Part shown: piece after piece, positions 1-10,818 of the stretch
How the letters are laid out: each line of letters begins with the position of its first letter
Position numbering within the stretch: the first letter of the stretch is position 1
Origin: Mycobacterium gordonae
GTDB lineage: Bacteria > Actinomycetota > Actinomycetes > Mycobacteriales > Mycobacteriaceae
Assembly (NCBI RefSeq): GCF_001417955.2
Contig: NZ_LKTM01000002.1
Location: forward strand, 55,421-119,420
DNA: 64,000 nucleotides
Direction of reading: 5' to 3'
Translations under genes and position numbers: made by a program
Notes under the pieces: model-generated
Told to the model about the DNA's origin: nothing
The model's input: the letters and a program-made list of their open reading frames with translations, nothing else
Databases searched by the model: none

Positions 1-30
1 ACAGCAGCATCAATCTAGAATCACCACACC

Positions 31-227
31 AGCGTCGATCCGGCCATCACCGGGGAGCTTTCGGAAGAACAGCCATCCGGCCTAGTAGAACCGAACGGGC
101 AGGCCCGTCACAGCCTTTCGAGTGGTCACGCGGGAGCGTGACAAGCGGGGTGGTACCGCGGCGCTCGCGCACCAGCGCAACCGTCGTCCCCGTGCCTGAA
201 CTCATCGAGGCACCGGAGACTAACCAC
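31..227 (+). promoter_or_regulatory. T-box riboswitch (tRNA-Ile sensing) leader of ileS
   Basis: The T-box signature AAGCGGGGTGGTACCGCGG lies at 143-161. Its TGGT at 151-154 would pair with the ACCA end of uncharged tRNA; the variable base T fits the A discriminator of tRNA-Ile. An ATC triplet at 46-48 sits in a short stem-loop and is the likely isoleucine specifier. The short Stem I fits the ultrashort actinobacterial class. Downstream, GTGCCT (192-197) can pair with AGGCAC (208-213), a hairpin that reaches the GGAG ribosome site at 215-218, so control is probably at translation initiation. The 5' boundary is approximate. Sequence elements are seen; the mechanism is from knowledge of the family. 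Confidence 0.9.
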
Positions 228-3200
228 GTGAGCGACGAAGCTGAACTCGAAGCCGACCGCACCGCCTATCCGAAGCTGGCCAGCGGGGCGCCCGACTTCC
301 CGGCGCTCGAGCTCGAAGTGCTCGACTACTGGTTCCGCGACGACACCTTCCGGGCCAGCATCGCGCGCCGGGACGGCGCCCGCGAGTACGTCTTCTACGA
401 CGGCCCCCCGTTCGCCAACGGCCTGCCGCACTACGGGCACCTGTTGACCGGCTATGTCAAGGACATCGTGCCGCGCTACCGCACCATGCGCGGCGACAAG
501 GTGGAGCGCCGATTCGGTTGGGACACACACGGTTTGCCCGCCGAGCTGGAAGTCGAGCGGCAGCTGGGCATCACCGACAAGTCGCAGATCGACTCGATGG
601 GGATCGCCGCCTTCAACGACGCCTGCCGTGCCTCGGTGCTGCGCTACACCGACGAATGGCAGCAGTACGTCACCCGTCAGGCGCGCTGGGTGGACTTCGA
701 CAACGACTACAAGACACTCGATCCCAGCTATATGGAGTCGGTGATCTGGGCGTTCAAACAGCTGTGGGACAAAGGCCTGGCCTACGAGGGCTACCGGGTG
801 TTGCCGTACTGCTGGCGCGACGAGACCCCGTTGTCCAATCACGAACTGCGGATGGACGACGACGTCTATCAGAGCCGCCAGGACCCGGCCCTCACCGTCG
901 GCTTCCCGGTGGTGGGCGGCGAGTCGGAAAATGGACTGGCTGGTGCCTTCCTTCTCATCTGGACGACGACGCCGTGGACCCTGCCGTCGAACCTCGCGGT
1001 CGCGGTCAATCCCGACGTCACCTACGTCCAGGTACGGGTGGGCGAACGGCGATTCGTGCTGGCCGAGGCCCGGCTGGCCGCATATGCCCGCGAACTCGGG
1101 GAAGAGCCCGAAGTGCTCGGCACCTACCGGGGCGCGGATCTGCTCGGCGCCCGCTACCTGCCACCGTTTGCGTACTTCATGGACTCGCCCAAGGCTTTTC
1201 AGGTGCTCTCCGCCGATTTCGTCACCACCGAGGACGGCACCGGCCTGGTGCACATGGCGCCGGCCTACGGCGAGGACGACATGGCGACCACCGACCCCGT
1301 CGGCATCGTGCCGGTCACCCCAGTCGACGCCAAGGGCCGCTTCGACGCGACGGTCCCGGACTATCAGGGCCAGCACGTCTTTGAGGCCAACCCGCAGATC
1401 ATCCGCGACCTGAAGAACGGAACCGGTCCCGCCGCGGCCAACGGAGCGGTGTTGCTGCGACACGAGACCTACGAGCACCCGTACCCGCACTGCTGGCGCT
1501 GCCGCAACCCGTTGATCTACCGCGCGGTGTCGTCGTGGTTCGTGCGGGTGACCCAGTTCCGCGACCGGATGGTGGAACTCAACCAGCAGATCACCTGGTA
1601 TCCCGAGCACGTCAAGGACGGACAGTTCGGCAAGTGGCTGCAGGGTGCCCGCGACTGGTCCATCTCACGAAACCGCTACTGGGGCACCCCGATCCCGGTG
1701 TGGAAGTCCGACGACCCGGCCTACCCCCGCATCGACGTATACGGCAGCCTCGACGAGCTGGAACGCGACTTCGGGGTGCGGCCGGAGAATCTGCACCGGC
1801 CCTACATCGACGAACTCACCCGCCCCAACCCCGACGACCCCACCGGCAACAGCACCATGCGCCGGATCTCCGACGTGCTCGACGTGTGGTTCGATTCCGG
1901 CTCGATGCCGTATGCGCAGGTGCACTACCCGTTCGAGAACAAGGAGTGGTTCGACGGGGTGCAGAGCGACGACCCTGACAAGCAGGTCGACGGCCACTAC
2001 CCGGGTGACTTCATCGTCGAGTACATCGGGCAGACCCGCGGCTGGTTCTACACGTTGCATGTGCTGGCCACCGCGTTGTTCGACCGGCCGTCGTTCAAAA
2101 CCTGTGTAGCCCACGGGATCGTGCTGGGTTCGGACGGGCAGAAGATGAGCAAGTCACTGCGCAATTACCCGGATGTGACCGAGGTGTTCGACCGCGACGG
2201 GTCCGACGCCATGCGGTGGTTCCTGATGGCATCGCCGATCCTGCGCGGCGGCAACCTGATCGTCACCGAACAGGGCATCCGGGACGGAGTCCGGCAGGTG
2301 CTGCTGCCGTTCTGGAACGCTTACAGCTTCCTGGCTTTGTACGCACCGAAAGTCGGTGTGTGGCGCACCGATTCGACACACGTGCTGGACCGCTACATCC
2401 TGGCCAAACTGGCGGTGCTGCGGGACGACCTGACTGCGTCGCTGGACATCTGTGACATCTCCGGGGCCTGCGAACAGCTGCGCCAGTTCACCGAGGCGCT
2501 GACGAACTGGTATGTGCGACGGTCCCGTTCGCGGTTCTGGGTGGAAGACGCGGACGCGATCGACACCCTGCACACCGTGCTGGAGGTGACCGCGCGACTG
2601 GCCGCCCCACTGCTGCCGTTGATCACCGAAATGATCTGGCGTGGACTGACCGGCGGGCGTTCGGTGCACCTGACGGACTGGCCGCGGGCGGGTGAGGTGC
2701 CGGCCGATGCCGCCCTGGTGGCCGCCATGGACCAGGTGCGCGACGTGTGCTCGGCGGCGTCGTCCCTGCGCAAGGCCAAGAAGTTGCGGGTGCGCTTACC
2801 TCTGCTGAAACTGACTGTGGCAGTTGAGGACCCGGATCAACTCCAGCCGTTCACCGAATTGATCGGCGACGAACTCAACGTCAAGCAGGTCGAGTTGACC
2901 GACGCGATCGACACCTACGGCCGATTCGAGCTCACCGTCAATGCGCGGGTCGCGGGCCCGCGGTTGGGCAAGGACGTGCAGGCGGCCATCAAGGCCGTCA
3001 AAGCGGGGGAGGGCGTGGTCAACCCGGACGGAACCCTGTCCGCCGGACCCGCGGTGCTGCAACCGGAGGAGTACAGCTCGCGACTGGTGGCCGCCGACCC
3101 CGAATACACCGCGGCGTTGCCGGGTGGCGCCGGGCTCGTGGTTCTGGACGGCACCGTGACGCCGGAGCTGGAGGCAGAGGGCTGGGCCAAAGACCGCATC

Positions 3201-3419
3201 CGGGAACTGCAGGAGCTGCGCAAGTCGACCGGGCTGGACGTCTCCGACCGCATCGCCGTGGTGATGTCGGTGCCCGGCGAGCGTGCCGCGTGGGCGGCGA
3301 CGCATCGCGACCTCATCGCCGGTGAAATCCTGGCCACCAGTTTCGAATTCGGGGAACCCGCCGATGGAACGGAGATCGGTGACGGCGTACGGGTATCCAT
3401 CCATCGCGTATCGGCTTAG
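228..3419 (+). CDS. ileS: Isoleucyl-tRNA synthetase
   Basis: Charges tRNA-Ile in the cytoplasm and edits mis-activated valine. The protein has 1063 residues from the GTG at 228, which follows GGAG at 215-218. The frame is open upstream to 138, but that stretch is the T-box leader. Class I signatures are visible: HYGH at residues 68-71 and KMSKS at 639-643, with the editing insertion between them and a C-terminal anticodon-binding region. The length matches the long, eukaryote-like IleS class (M. tuberculosis Rv1536, about 1040) rather than the roughly 930-residue E. coli class. It stands alone behind its riboswitch; the next gene starts 24 bases on, with its own ribosome site. Confidence 0.98.
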   Translation: MSDEAELEADRTAYPKLASGAPDFPALELEVLDYWFRDDTFRASIARRDGAREYVFYDGPPFANGLPHYGHLLTGYVKDIVPRYRTMRGDKVERRFGWDTHGLPAELEVERQLGITDKSQIDSMGIAAFNDACRASVLRYTDEWQQYVTRQARWVDFDNDYKTLDPSYMESVIWAFKQLWDKGLAYEGYRVLPYCWRDETPLSNHELRMDDDVYQSRQDPALTVGFPVVGGESENGLAGAFLLIWTTTPWTLPSNLAVAVNPDVTYVQVRVGERRFVLAEARLAAYARELGEEPEVLGTYRGADLLGARYLPPFAYFMDSPKAFQVLSADFVTTEDGTGLVHMAPAYGEDDMATTDPVGIVPVTPVDAKGRFDATVPDYQGQHVFEANPQIIRDLKNGTGPAAANGAVLLRHETYEHPYPHCWRCRNPLIYRAVSSWFVRVTQFRDRMVELNQQITWYPEHVKDGQFGKWLQGARDWSISRNRYWGTPIPVWKSDDPAYPRIDVYGSLDELERDFGVRPENLHRPYIDELTRPNPDDPTGNSTMRRISDVLDVWFDSGSMPYAQVHYPFENKEWFDGVQSDDPDKQVDGHYPGDFIVEYIGQTRGWFYTLHVLATALFDRPSFKTCVAHGIVLGSDGQKMSKSLRNYPDVTEVFDRDGSDAMRWFLMASPILRGGNLIVTEQGIRDGVRQVLLPFWNAYSFLALYAPKVGVWRTDSTHVLDRYILAKLAVLRDDLTASLDICDISGACEQLRQFTEALTNWYVRRSRSRFWVEDADAIDTLHTVLEVTARLAAPLLPLITEMIWRGLTGGRSVHLTDWPRAGEVPADAALVAAMDQVRDVCSAASSLRKAKKLRVRLPLLKLTVAVEDPDQLQPFTELIGDELNVKQVELTDAIDTYGRFELTVNARVAGPRLGKDVQAAIKAVKAGEGVVNPDGTLSAGPAVLQPEEYSSRLVAADPEYTAALPGGAGLVVLDGTVTPELEAEGWAKDRIRELQELRKSTGLDVSDRIAVVMSVPGERAAWAATHRDLIAGEILATSFEFGEPADGTEIGDGVRVSIHRVSA

Positions 3420-3443
3420 TACACAGCCAGAACGGAGGGGACG

Positions 3444-4664
3444 ATGCGGGTGCTGGGAATGTTCCGCGTGCACAACGGTGCGGACATCCTGCCTCGGGTC
3501 CTGGACTCGTTGTCCGGTTGGTGTGACGACATCTACGCGATCGACGACCGCAGCACCGACAACTCCGCCGACATCCTGGCGCAGCATCCGGCGGTGACCA
3601 ACGTCGTTCGCGCCCGGTCGGATCTGCCGCAGACGCCGTGGCTGATCCCGGAACCGCCGGGGCTGGAATTGCTCTACCGCATGGCCGATTTCTGCCGGCC
3701 CGACTGGATCGCGATGATCGACTCCGACCAGGTGGTCGAGGCCGACGTCGACGTACGCGGCATGCTGGCCGATGTTCCGGCCGACGTGGCGGCGCTGATG
3801 TGCCCGATGATCCCGACGTGGCAGGACCCGGAGTTTCCCGAGATGATCCCGGTCATGGGGCCGGCGGAGTCGGTACGCGGACCGTTCTGGCGCTGGCATC
3901 CGGGCCTGCGGGCCGGGACACGGATGATCCACAACCCGCACTGGCCGGCGAACATCACCGAGCACGGTCGCATCGGAATGGTTTACGACGTTCGCCTGGT
4001 GCACCACGGTTGGTCCACGCTGGCCGAACGAGTCGCCAAGGTCGATCACTACCGCAGAATCGATCCGGATTGCCGGCTGAACTACGGTGTCCCGTACGAC
4101 CGCGCGCTGTTGTTCGGTTATGCCCGCGACGAGGTCGACCTGCTCGAGGCCGACTACCGCAGGCGTGTCCAGGGCGATTTCGATCCGGCCGAAGTGGGTG
4201 CGTGCCTGCCGATCGAGCGCGAGCACCTCGCAATCGGAGCCGGTTACGGTCCGCGCGCGGGCGCTTTCCACCCCGGTATCGACCTCGCCGCCGCCCCGGG
4301 CACCGCCATCCACGCTGTCTCATCCGGGACCGTCAGTCGCACAGCCGATCTCGACGACGATGGGTTGCGGCGGGTGGTGGTATCGAACGCCGGGGTCGAC
4401 ATGGTGTACGTGTTTCGCCCCGACCGCGAGCACCGGGTGGGCGACGACATCGCCGCGGGCACTCAAATCGGCGTCGTCGGCCCGGAAGCCGAATCGGCCG
4501 ACGGCTACCTGCATTTCGAGGTTCATGCCGACGGCAGACATACCAGCCCGCTGCGGTACCTGGGCAACCTGGGCCTGCTGCCGTGGCCGCCGCGAGGGCG
4601 GCCCCGGCCGGTGTCGGGTACTTATCCGGCGGTGACGCCGTGCAGTATCACCATTCCTGGGTGA
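3444..4664 (+). CDS. Family 2-like glycosyltransferase fused to a degenerate LytM/M23 domain
   Basis: A 406-residue protein with two parts. Residues 1-240 read as a GT-A glycosyltransferase: an N-terminal nucleotide-sugar strand, IDDRSTDNS at 33-41, and a metal-binding DSD at 93-95. Residues 255-375 read as an M23 (LytM) domain: HPGID at 276-280 gives His and Asp zinc ligands and YLHFEV at 355-360 gives the third ligand, His357. The two catalytic histidines of active M23 enzymes are replaced (Tyr355 in HxH; Phe324 in the usual Tyr-x-His). No signal peptide or membrane segment is seen. The start ATG follows GGAGG. It overlaps the convergent gene at 4648 by 17 bases. Donor, acceptor and any link to peptidoglycan are unknown. 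Confidence 0.75.
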   Translation: MRVLGMFRVHNGADILPRVLDSLSGWCDDIYAIDDRSTDNSADILAQHPAVTNVVRARSDLPQTPWLIPEPPGLELLYRMADFCRPDWIAMIDSDQVVEADVDVRGMLADVPADVAALMCPMIPTWQDPEFPEMIPVMGPAESVRGPFWRWHPGLRAGTRMIHNPHWPANITEHGRIGMVYDVRLVHHGWSTLAERVAKVDHYRRIDPDCRLNYGVPYDRALLFGYARDEVDLLEADYRRRVQGDFDPAEVGACLPIEREHLAIGAGYGPRAGAFHPGIDLAAAPGTAIHAVSSGTVSRTADLDDDGLRRVVVSNAGVDMVYVFRPDREHRVGDDIAAGTQIGVVGPEAESADGYLHFEVHADGRHTSPLRYLGNLGLLPWPPRGRPRPVSGTYPAVTPCSITIPG

Positions 4665-5658
4665 GCCGCTCGGCGACGGCGCGCGCGGACCGGATGGCCG
4701 ACCGCGCCTCCTGCAAGATCTTGGCTGGATGCTGCTCGTCCAGCTCGCCCAGCCGGTTGTAGCGATCGACCCCGAATCCCGCCGACTCCAAACGGATATC
4801 GAACGGCAGCACCAGTGTTCGCAGCGCCTCGAAGTGCAGATAGGGAACCACCGGCTGTCCGGTCACCAGCAGGCACGTCGACCGGTGCATATCCACCGTT
4901 TGCGCGGCGAAGGTGTAGGTGTCACCGGAATTGGCCCGGCGGTTGTCCGGGTCGGGCGATGGTGTTTCGAGCAGTGTGACCGGGATGCCGAGGTCGTTGC
5001 TGTCCGGCGGGAATCGCCAGACGGCCCGGTCGCGGTGCGGCCGATCGATCCGTTGTTGTGCGTGCTCCTGAACCTCGCGGGTGTCAAGCCCGAGCGCTTC
5101 GCCGGCGGCCGCGGCCAACAGGTCGAACTCGGTGCGGGCCTGCGGTGCGATGAGGGCGACGGCGTCTCGTTCGGAATCCATGAGTTCGCGCGAGGCCGCG
5201 GCCAACACCACGTGGCCGATGCGCCGCCCGGTCGCCACCTCGCGTGCGTAGGCCACCCGCAGCCGGTTGGTGTACCGGCCGCCGCCGATCACCAGCAGGT
5301 AATCGAAATCGTCTGCACTGGGCTGTGATTCACCGATGAGCCCCAGCTCGTCCGCGAGCGCCGATATCTTGTCCAGCTGTGCAGCGGGCATAGTCAGCCG
5401 GGGGATTAGCCACCGGACCGCACCGGCAGCGTCCTGGCTGTGCACCCGGCCCGCGCCCGCCCGCGCCCGTGCCCGGTAATCCCACACCGTGCTGAACTCG
5501 TCGAGCCACGCCAACCGCGCCGCAAGACCGAGGCCGGGCGGGACGGCTCCGCCGAACATCTCCACCAACTCGCTCAGAGCCGGATGGGTGGCCCAGGCCT
5601 GGATCTCCCGGCGAACTTCGGTCGCGACGTCAGCGGATCCGGTATTCGACGGACACAC
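4648..5658 (-). CDS. Conserved hypothetical protein, possibly DUF218-like
   Basis: I do not recognise this 336-residue soluble protein with confidence. Residues about 118-190 contain a hydrophobic strand ending in [11 protein letters not shown], then a second strand and [10 protein letters not shown]. Residues about 270-290 hold [20 protein letters not shown]. Together these resemble the Rossmann-like DUF218 (YdcF/SanA) layout, which often accompanies envelope-polysaccharide genes, but the match is only by eye. There is no signal peptide. It is convergent with the glycosyltransferase fusion and divergent from the epimerase across a 132-base gap. M. tuberculosis has no counterpart between ileS and dinX as I remember it. 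Confidence 0.55.
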   Translation of the reverse strand: MCPSNTGSADVATEVRREIQAWATHPALSELVEMFGGAVPPGLGLAARLAWLDEFSTVWDYRARARAGAGRVHSQDAAGAVRWLIPRLTMPAAQLDKISALADELGLIGESQPSADDFDYLLVIGGGRYTNRLRVAYAREVATGRRIGHVVLAAASRELMDSERDAVALIAPQARTEFDLLAAAAGEALGLDTREVQEHAQQRIDRPHRDRAVWRFPPDSNDLGIPVTLLETPSPDPDNRRANSGDTYTFAAQTVDMHRSTCLLVTGQPVVPYLHFEALRTLVLPFDIRLESAGFGVDRYNRLGELDEQHPAKILQEARSAIRSARAVAERLTQEW

Positions 5659-5790
5659 CGAGCAACCCCCCTCTCAGTCTCTACGGCCACCGTACGTGTC
5701 GGGGCCGCTTAACCCGGCGCGCCACGACGGGCCAGTAAGCTATGAGCCGGTTCAACGAAGAACGGCACGGAACGTGGGGGGCTTTGTGCG

Positions 5791-6753
5791 GTGAGGATTC
5801 TCGTCACTGGGGGAGCTGGTTTCCAGGGAAGCCACCTCGCCGAGGCGCTGCTGGCCACAGGGCATCACGTGACCGTGCTGAATACCCTGTCGAGCGCCGC
5901 CAAGAGGAACACCCGTCGATTGCGGGCCGACGGGCGGGCCGATGTGGTGTTCGGCTCGGTGACCGATGCTGAACTGACCGCCAAGACGGTGCCGGAGCAC
6001 GACGTCGTCTTCCACTTGGCCGCGAACGTCAACGTCGACAAGTCACTCAGCGATCCGAAAAGCTTTCTGGACACGAACGTGATGGGCACCTACAACATCC
6101 TCGAGGCGGCCCGCCGCAGCGGATCGCGCGTCATCTACGCCTCGACCTGCGAGGTGTACGGCGACGGCCAGAACCTGGGTGAGGACCAGCTTCTCGACGA
6201 AACCGCCGAGCTGATGCCGAACAGCCCGTATGGCGCGTCGAAAGCCGCGGCAGACCGGTTGTGCTACTCCTACTTCCGTTCCTATGACATGGACGTCAGT
6301 GTGGTCCGGCCGTTCAACATCTTCGGAGAGCGGCAGAAGAGCGGTGCGTTCGGTGCGTTGATTCCGATACTCGTACGGCAGGCAATGGCGGGTGAGGATC
6401 TCACGGTCTTCGGTGAGGGCACCGCGACGCGCGACTACCTCCATGTCAGCGACGTGATACGTGCCTACCTGTTGGTCCTGGCCAATCCGGGCCTCAAGGG
6501 TCGCGCGATCAATTTCGCCAGCGGCATCAACACCAGCGTGCGCGACATCGCCGAGCACATCGCAGGCAAGTTCGGCGTGCGCGTCGTCAAACGACCCGCG
6601 CGTCCCGGAGAGGTCGCGCGCTATCCGGCGAACATCGAGATGGCGCGCAGCATCGGCTTCGCGCCGCAGGTCGAAATCTGGGCGGGTATCGACCGCTACG
6701 TGGAATGGGCAATGAACGAGTCCGACAACGAGATTCAGCTAGCCGCGACCTGA
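5791..6753 (+). CDS. NAD-dependent nucleotide-sugar epimerase/dehydratase (extended SDR)
   Basis: A 320-residue extended short-chain dehydrogenase. GGAGFQGSH at 7-15 is the NAD-binding glycine motif, STCEVYG near 114-120 supplies the catalytic Ser/Thr, and YGASK near 147-151 is the Tyr-x3-Lys pair. TRDYLHVSD further on is typical of UDP-glucose epimerase and dTDP-glucose dehydratase relatives. It should convert a nucleotide-activated sugar in the cytoplasm, possibly as donor for the nearby glycosyltransferase; that link is inference. The start is GTG at 5791 after a G-rich tract. The substrate cannot be fixed from sequence alone. It converges on the PE gene with a 10-base gap. Confidence 0.85.
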   Translation: MRILVTGGAGFQGSHLAEALLATGHHVTVLNTLSSAAKRNTRRLRADGRADVVFGSVTDAELTAKTVPEHDVVFHLAANVNVDKSLSDPKSFLDTNVMGTYNILEAARRSGSRVIYASTCEVYGDGQNLGEDQLLDETAELMPNSPYGASKAAADRLCYSYFRSYDMDVSVVRPFNIFGERQKSGAFGALIPILVRQAMAGEDLTVFGEGTATRDYLHVSDVIRAYLLVLANPGLKGRAINFASGINTSVRDIAEHIAGKFGVRVVKRPARPGEVARYPANIEMARSIGFAPQVEIWAGIDRYVEWAMNESDNEIQLAAT

Positions 6754-6763
6754 TCGGGAGCGG

Positions 6764-8173
6764 TCAGAGCAAGCCGCCCAGCAACGGCGGAAGCGGTGAA
6801 CCCGTCAGCCCGGGCAGGGACGGCAGGCTGAGTCCCGGTAGCAGAGATCCCAGCGACGGCAGACCCGGCACGGTGATCTGCGGCAGCGGAAGAAGCGGGC
6901 TGGGGAGCGGCGGGGCGCCGATCGCCTGGGCGAGTTGTTGCGGGGCGTAGAGCAGCAGCCCGGGCAGAATTCCGCCGGTGGGCGTGCCGCCCATCGGGAC
7001 GCTGACGACGGGGCTCCCCGGTAGCGGATCGACGTTCACCGTGACCGTCGACAGGGGAGTGAGTATCCCGCCGAACGGAATGCTGGCGTGCAGCGGCACG
7101 GTGAGGGCAGGCAGTCCGCCGAGCACGGGCAGGGGCACCGCCGGCAGCGTCACTCCCCAGGTGTACTGGCCGTTGAGAAAGCCGTCCGTGACGACAGCGG
7201 GAGCGGTGAGCACCGCGACGGCAGCCCCGAACCCGTCGCCGCTCTGAACCGCATGGCTGAAGGCCGCGCCCACGGAGGCTATCGCGTTCGCGGTCGTGAT
7301 GGGCGAACCGATGGCGTCGATGCCGAGCGCTATCGGGAGCCCGAAGAACGCGGACCCGATTTCCAGCGGATCGGCGTAATTGACGCCGAATGAGTACGAG
7401 AAATCGGTGAGGGTGGCCAGCACATTCACCGCGTTCTGACCGATCCGGCCCGGTATCGACGCGATCGGGGCCAGGTCGGCCAGTATCTGAGTTGCGGCGG
7501 CCCCGCTGTTCAAGTGTTCGCCCGCACTGGTGAATGCCGCAGAGATGATGTGGCCGTAGTTCGACTGGTTGGTAATGATCTGCCGCAGGAATGGAAATGG
7601 GTTCGCCGCCAGACCATTACCGAGGCTCTGCAGGTTGGTGATGGTGTTAGATGCCAACCTTTCGTAGGGTCCGGTGATGGCCGCCAGACTGGGGGGTGTG
7701 GGCCCGGGCGCCGCGCCGACTATGCCGGGCAATAGTGATTGCAAGGACGGGAAAACTCCCACGCCGTTCAAGATGCCGCCGAAGCCGCCCAGCAATCCGC
7801 CGAGGTTCCCGAGTCCGGGGAGACTGTCCAGGATCGAGGCCGCCGGGGCGACCGCCGACGAGGGTACGATGCCAGCGAAAACCCTTTCGGCGTTGGCGAT
7901 CTCGGCGCCGAGATACGCGCCGACGCTTGAGTTCAGCGTCCTGACGAACTCGGCGTGGAAGGCCTGCGTCTGTGCGCTCAGTGCTTGAAATTCTCGGCCG
8001 AGGTCACCGAACATCGCGGCTATCGCGGAGGAGACCTCGTCCGCGGCGGCAGGGGCAATGGCGGTGGTGGAACCAGCGATGGATTCCGAAGCCTGCGCAA
8101 TCGCCGATCTGAGTCCGGACAATTCCTGGGCTGCATTTTCGACCCATTCAGGAGCGACAAAGACGGACACCAT
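6764..8173 (-). CDS. PE-family protein with long non-PGRS C-terminal region
   Basis: Residues 1-105 are a PE domain: an APEW start where the family has PE, two amphipathic helices, ADEVSSAIAAMFG, and the type VII (ESX) secretion motif Tyr-x3-Asp/Glu as YLGAE near residue 87. The 360-residue C-terminal part is not glycine-repeat. It has a central hydrophobic region and a Pro/Leu-rich tail with repeated LPGL and LPSL motifs. Export to the cell surface through an ESX system is expected; the function is unknown. The ATG at 8173 follows GAGGGGGT; a GTG one codon later is an alternative. No partner PPE gene is adjacent, so the usual PE-PPE pair is missing here. Confidence 0.88.
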   Translation of the reverse strand: MVSVFVAPEWVENAAQELSGLRSAIAQASESIAGSTTAIAPAAADEVSSAIAAMFGDLGREFQALSAQTQAFHAEFVRTLNSSVGAYLGAEIANAERVFAGIVPSSAVAPAASILDSLPGLGNLGGLLGGFGGILNGVGVFPSLQSLLPGIVGAAPGPTPPSLAAITGPYERLASNTITNLQSLGNGLAANPFPFLRQIITNQSNYGHIISAAFTSAGEHLNSGAAATQILADLAPIASIPGRIGQNAVNVLATLTDFSYSFGVNYADPLEIGSAFFGLPIALGIDAIGSPITTANAIASVGAAFSHAVQSGDGFGAAVAVLTAPAVVTDGFLNGQYTWGVTLPAVPLPVLGGLPALTVPLHASIPFGGILTPLSTVTVNVDPLPGSPVVSVPMGGTPTGGILPGLLLYAPQQLAQAIGAPPLPSPLLPLPQITVPGLPSLGSLLPGLSLPSLPGLTGSPLPPLLGGLL

Positions 8174-8425
8174 TGACCCCCTCGACCCTTGTTATCGGCC
8201 AAGCGCTTCGCCTATTTGCAAGTGACCCGAAATCAGCGCTCTTAAACATGCGCATAACGATGGGTTTTCATCCGGGACACGCAGTGTTTACGTCTTACAT
8301 TGGATTTGCACTTCGCAATAAGACTTTCCGGGCCCGATTGCGAAGCCGATGTCCGCGAAACGGAACCTACGGTCGGGGCGCCTTCGGGGCACCGCACCGC
8401 AGCCCGCCCCATACCATCGTTAGCC

Positions 8426-9841
8426 GTGGAGTCCCGTTGGGTGCTGCACCTGGACATGGACGCGTTCTTCGCGTCCGTGGAGCAACTCACCCGGCCGACC
8501 CTGCGGGGTCGTCCGGTGTTGGTGGGCGGCCTGGGTGGCCGTGGGGTGGTCGCCGGCGCCAGCTACGAATCGCGGGTGTTCGGCGCCCGTTCGGCGATGC
8601 CGATGCACCAGGCGCGCCGGCTGGTAGGCGTCAGCGCGGTGGTGTTGCCGCCGCGGGGGGTGGTCTACGGCGTGGCCAGCCGCCGCGTCTTCGACACGGT
8701 CCGCAGCCTGGTGCCCGTAGTGGAGCAATTGTCGTTCGACGAGGCGTTCGGGGAGCCGTCGCAGTTGGTCGGGGCGTCGGCGTCGGACGCCGAGGAGTTC
8801 TGCGAACTGCTGCGACGGCGGGTTCGCGACGAGACCGGGTTGATCGCGTCGGTCGGCGCGGGCTCGGGCAAGCAGATCGCGAAGATCGCCTCGGGTCTGG
8901 CCAAACCCGACGGCATTCGCGTGGTCGGCCGCACCGAGGAGAGGCTGCTGCTCGATGGTCTGCCGGTGCGGCGGCTGTGGGGCATCGGCCCGGTCGCCGA
9001 GGAGAAGTTGCACCGGCTCGGCATCGAGACCATCGGGCAACTGGCCGCGTTGAGCGACGCGGAGGTGGCCAACATCCTGGGCGCGACCATCGGGCCCGCG
9101 TTGCACCGCCTGGCGCGCGGCATCGACGACCGCCCGGTCGCCGAACGCGCCGAAGCCAAACAGATCAGCGCCGAGTCCACCTTCGCGGCGGACCTGACCA
9201 CCCTGGACCAGTTGCGGGAGGCGATTGAACCGATCGCCGAGCACGCGCACCGGCGGCTGCTCAAAGACGGGCGTGGCGCGCGCACGGTGACGGTGAAGCT
9301 GAAGAAATCCGACATGAGCACCCTGACCCGTTCGGCGACGCTGCCCTACGCGACGGCCGAAGCGAGTGCCCTGACGGCGGTGGCCCGCCGGCTGCTGCTG
9401 GATCCGTTGCAGATCGGTCCGATCCGCCTGCTGGGCGTGGGTTTTTCGGGTCTCAGCGATGTGCGCCAGGAATCGCTGTTTCCCGAGTTGGACCTGTCGC
9501 CCGAGACGGAGGCGCATCAGGATTTCGAGACGATGCGCGCCGCACTGCTCACCGGACAGGACGGGACGTCATGGCGGATCGGCGACGACGTCACGCATCC
9601 GGAGTTCGGTCACGGGTGGGTGCAGGGGGCGGGTCACGGCGTCGTCACCGTCCGCTTCGAGACCCGCGGTTCGGGCCCGGGCCCGGCCCGCACGTTTCCC
9701 ATCGATACCGCTGACATCAGCGCGGCCAACCCGGTCGACAGCCTGGACTGGCCCGACTATGTGGGCGAGTTGCGCCAGCAGGAACCGGAATCGGTGCCGG
9801 CGCCGTCAGCCCCAGCGGCCGACGACGTCGGCAACCGGTAG
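8426..9841 (+). CDS. dinX: Y-family DNA polymerase IV, DinX
   Basis: Translesion DNA polymerase, 471 residues, matching M. tuberculosis Rv1537. The N-terminus holds [13 protein letters not shown] with the metal aspartate, and SFDEAF near residue 105 supplies the other catalytic acidic pair. A helix-hairpin-helix region ([15 protein letters not shown]) and little-finger domain follow. The frame is open to 8300, but the family starts at the GTG at 8426. TACCAT lies 8 bases upstream of that GTG, a spacing that suits a leaderless mRNA. No LexA box is evident to me in the 252-base upstream gap. The 3' end overlaps convergent ansA by 36 bases. Confidence 0.96.
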   Translation: MESRWVLHLDMDAFFASVEQLTRPTLRGRPVLVGGLGGRGVVAGASYESRVFGARSAMPMHQARRLVGVSAVVLPPRGVVYGVASRRVFDTVRSLVPVVEQLSFDEAFGEPSQLVGASASDAEEFCELLRRRVRDETGLIASVGAGSGKQIAKIASGLAKPDGIRVVGRTEERLLLDGLPVRRLWGIGPVAEEKLHRLGIETIGQLAALSDAEVANILGATIGPALHRLARGIDDRPVAERAEAKQISAESTFAADLTTLDQLREAIEPIAEHAHRRLLKDGRGARTVTVKLKKSDMSTLTRSATLPYATAEASALTAVARRLLLDPLQIGPIRLLGVGFSGLSDVRQESLFPELDLSPETEAHQDFETMRAALLTGQDGTSWRIGDDVTHPEFGHGWVQGAGHGVVTVRFETRGSGPGPARTFPIDTADISAANPVDSLDWPDYVGELRQQEPESVPAPSAPAADDVGNR

Positions 9842-10744
9842 TCCTGCCGTCAGCGCCGCCATCACCAGCACTCTGGCCTGCGGTGGCGCCAGTCGTGGCA
9901 CCAGCACCGCGCCAGCCTCCACCAGGTCGTGCCCGGGCCCGTAACCCGCGCTGACCCGGCCAGTCGGGACCCGGGTCGACACGGCGACCACCACGCCGTC
10001 GCGGCAGAGGCGGCGCACGCCTTCGACAACGGCAACCCCGGCATTGCCCGATCCCAACGCTTCGAGCACCACGCCGCGGGCACCGGCCGCCGCGAACGCG
10101 TCCAATGCCACCGCGTCGCTGCCCAGGTATACCGCCGCGATATCGACGCGCGGTGCGGCGGCGGCGTCGAGGTCGCCGAGGAACGGCCGCACCTTGGCGC
10201 CGGTCAGTGTCACGTCGCCGGCGACCGTCCCAAGCAGGTGCCCGGCGAAACCAGTCAGATCCTGGGTCGCCGCCTTTCGCAGGCCCAGAGGCTGCAACAC
10301 CCGGCCGGCGAAACACAACAGCACCCCGAGGTCACGCGCGTCCCGGCTGCCCGCGACCGTGAGGGCGTCGCGCAGGTTGGCCGGACCGTCCGCGTCGGGT
10401 GCGTCCGCGCTGCGCATCGCCCCGGTCAGCACCACCGGCACCGGGCCCGCGTACCCCAGCTCCAACCACAGCGCGGTTTCTTCCATCGTGTCGGTGCCGT
10501 GGGCGATGACGACTCCTGCGGCGCCGTCGTCGATTGCGGTGCGGACCGCGGCGCGGATCCGGTCCCAATCGGCCGTGATCAGCTCGGAGCTGTCGACCGC
10601 CATCAGATCCACGACGTCGACGTCGAAGGCCGGGCTGAGACCGCTGGTGAGTTGGGCGCCACTGTAGGCGGGCCGACGGACGCCGTCGGCGCCGGTGGTG
10701 GTCGAGATCGTCCCTCCGGTGGTGATGACGGTGATGCGGCCCAT
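9806..10744 (-). CDS. ansA: L-asparaginase
   Basis: Hydrolyses L-asparagine to aspartate and ammonia. In M. tuberculosis AnsA (Rv1538c) is linked to nitrogen assimilation and acid resistance. From the ATG at 10744 the protein has 312 residues. TTGGTIS near residues 8-14 carries the first catalytic threonine, and [10 protein letters not shown] near 79-88 carries the second Thr-Asp pair; a Lys follows in the family pattern. The frame remains open to 10834, but that would run into the divergent lspA start and the extra 30 residues do not look like the family. It is the only amidohydrolase in the window. Confidence 0.94.
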   Translation of the reverse strand: MGRITVITTGGTISTTTGADGVRRPAYSGAQLTSGLSPAFDVDVVDLMAVDSSELITADWDRIRAAVRTAIDDGAAGVVIAHGTDTMEETALWLELGYAGPVPVVLTGAMRSADAPDADGPANLRDALTVAGSRDARDLGVLLCFAGRVLQPLGLRKAATQDLTGFAGHLLGTVAGDVTLTGAKVRPFLGDLDAAAAPRVDIAAVYLGSDAVALDAFAAAGARGVVLEALGSGNAGVAVVEGVRRLCRDGVVVAVSTRVPTGRVSAGYGPGHDLVEAGAVLVPRLAPPQARVLVMAALTAGLPVADVVGRWG

Positions 10745-10818
10745 CAGGGGATCATCCCGCACGCGGGTCAGCCCATCCGCGTGCCGGGCATAAACACCTA
10801 TTAGTGGATGATGGTGGG

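Noticed and set aside
138..227. N-terminal extension of ileS
   Set aside because: The open frame runs through the T-box core and ribosome-site hairpin; the GTG at 228 has a good ribosome site and the family N-terminus.
126..1610. Long antisense open frame opposite ileS (494 codons)
   Set aside because: A GC-rich shadow of a certain gene: His/Val/Gly-rich composition and no family features. The same applies to the antisense frames opposite dnaE1, ilvA and the kinases.
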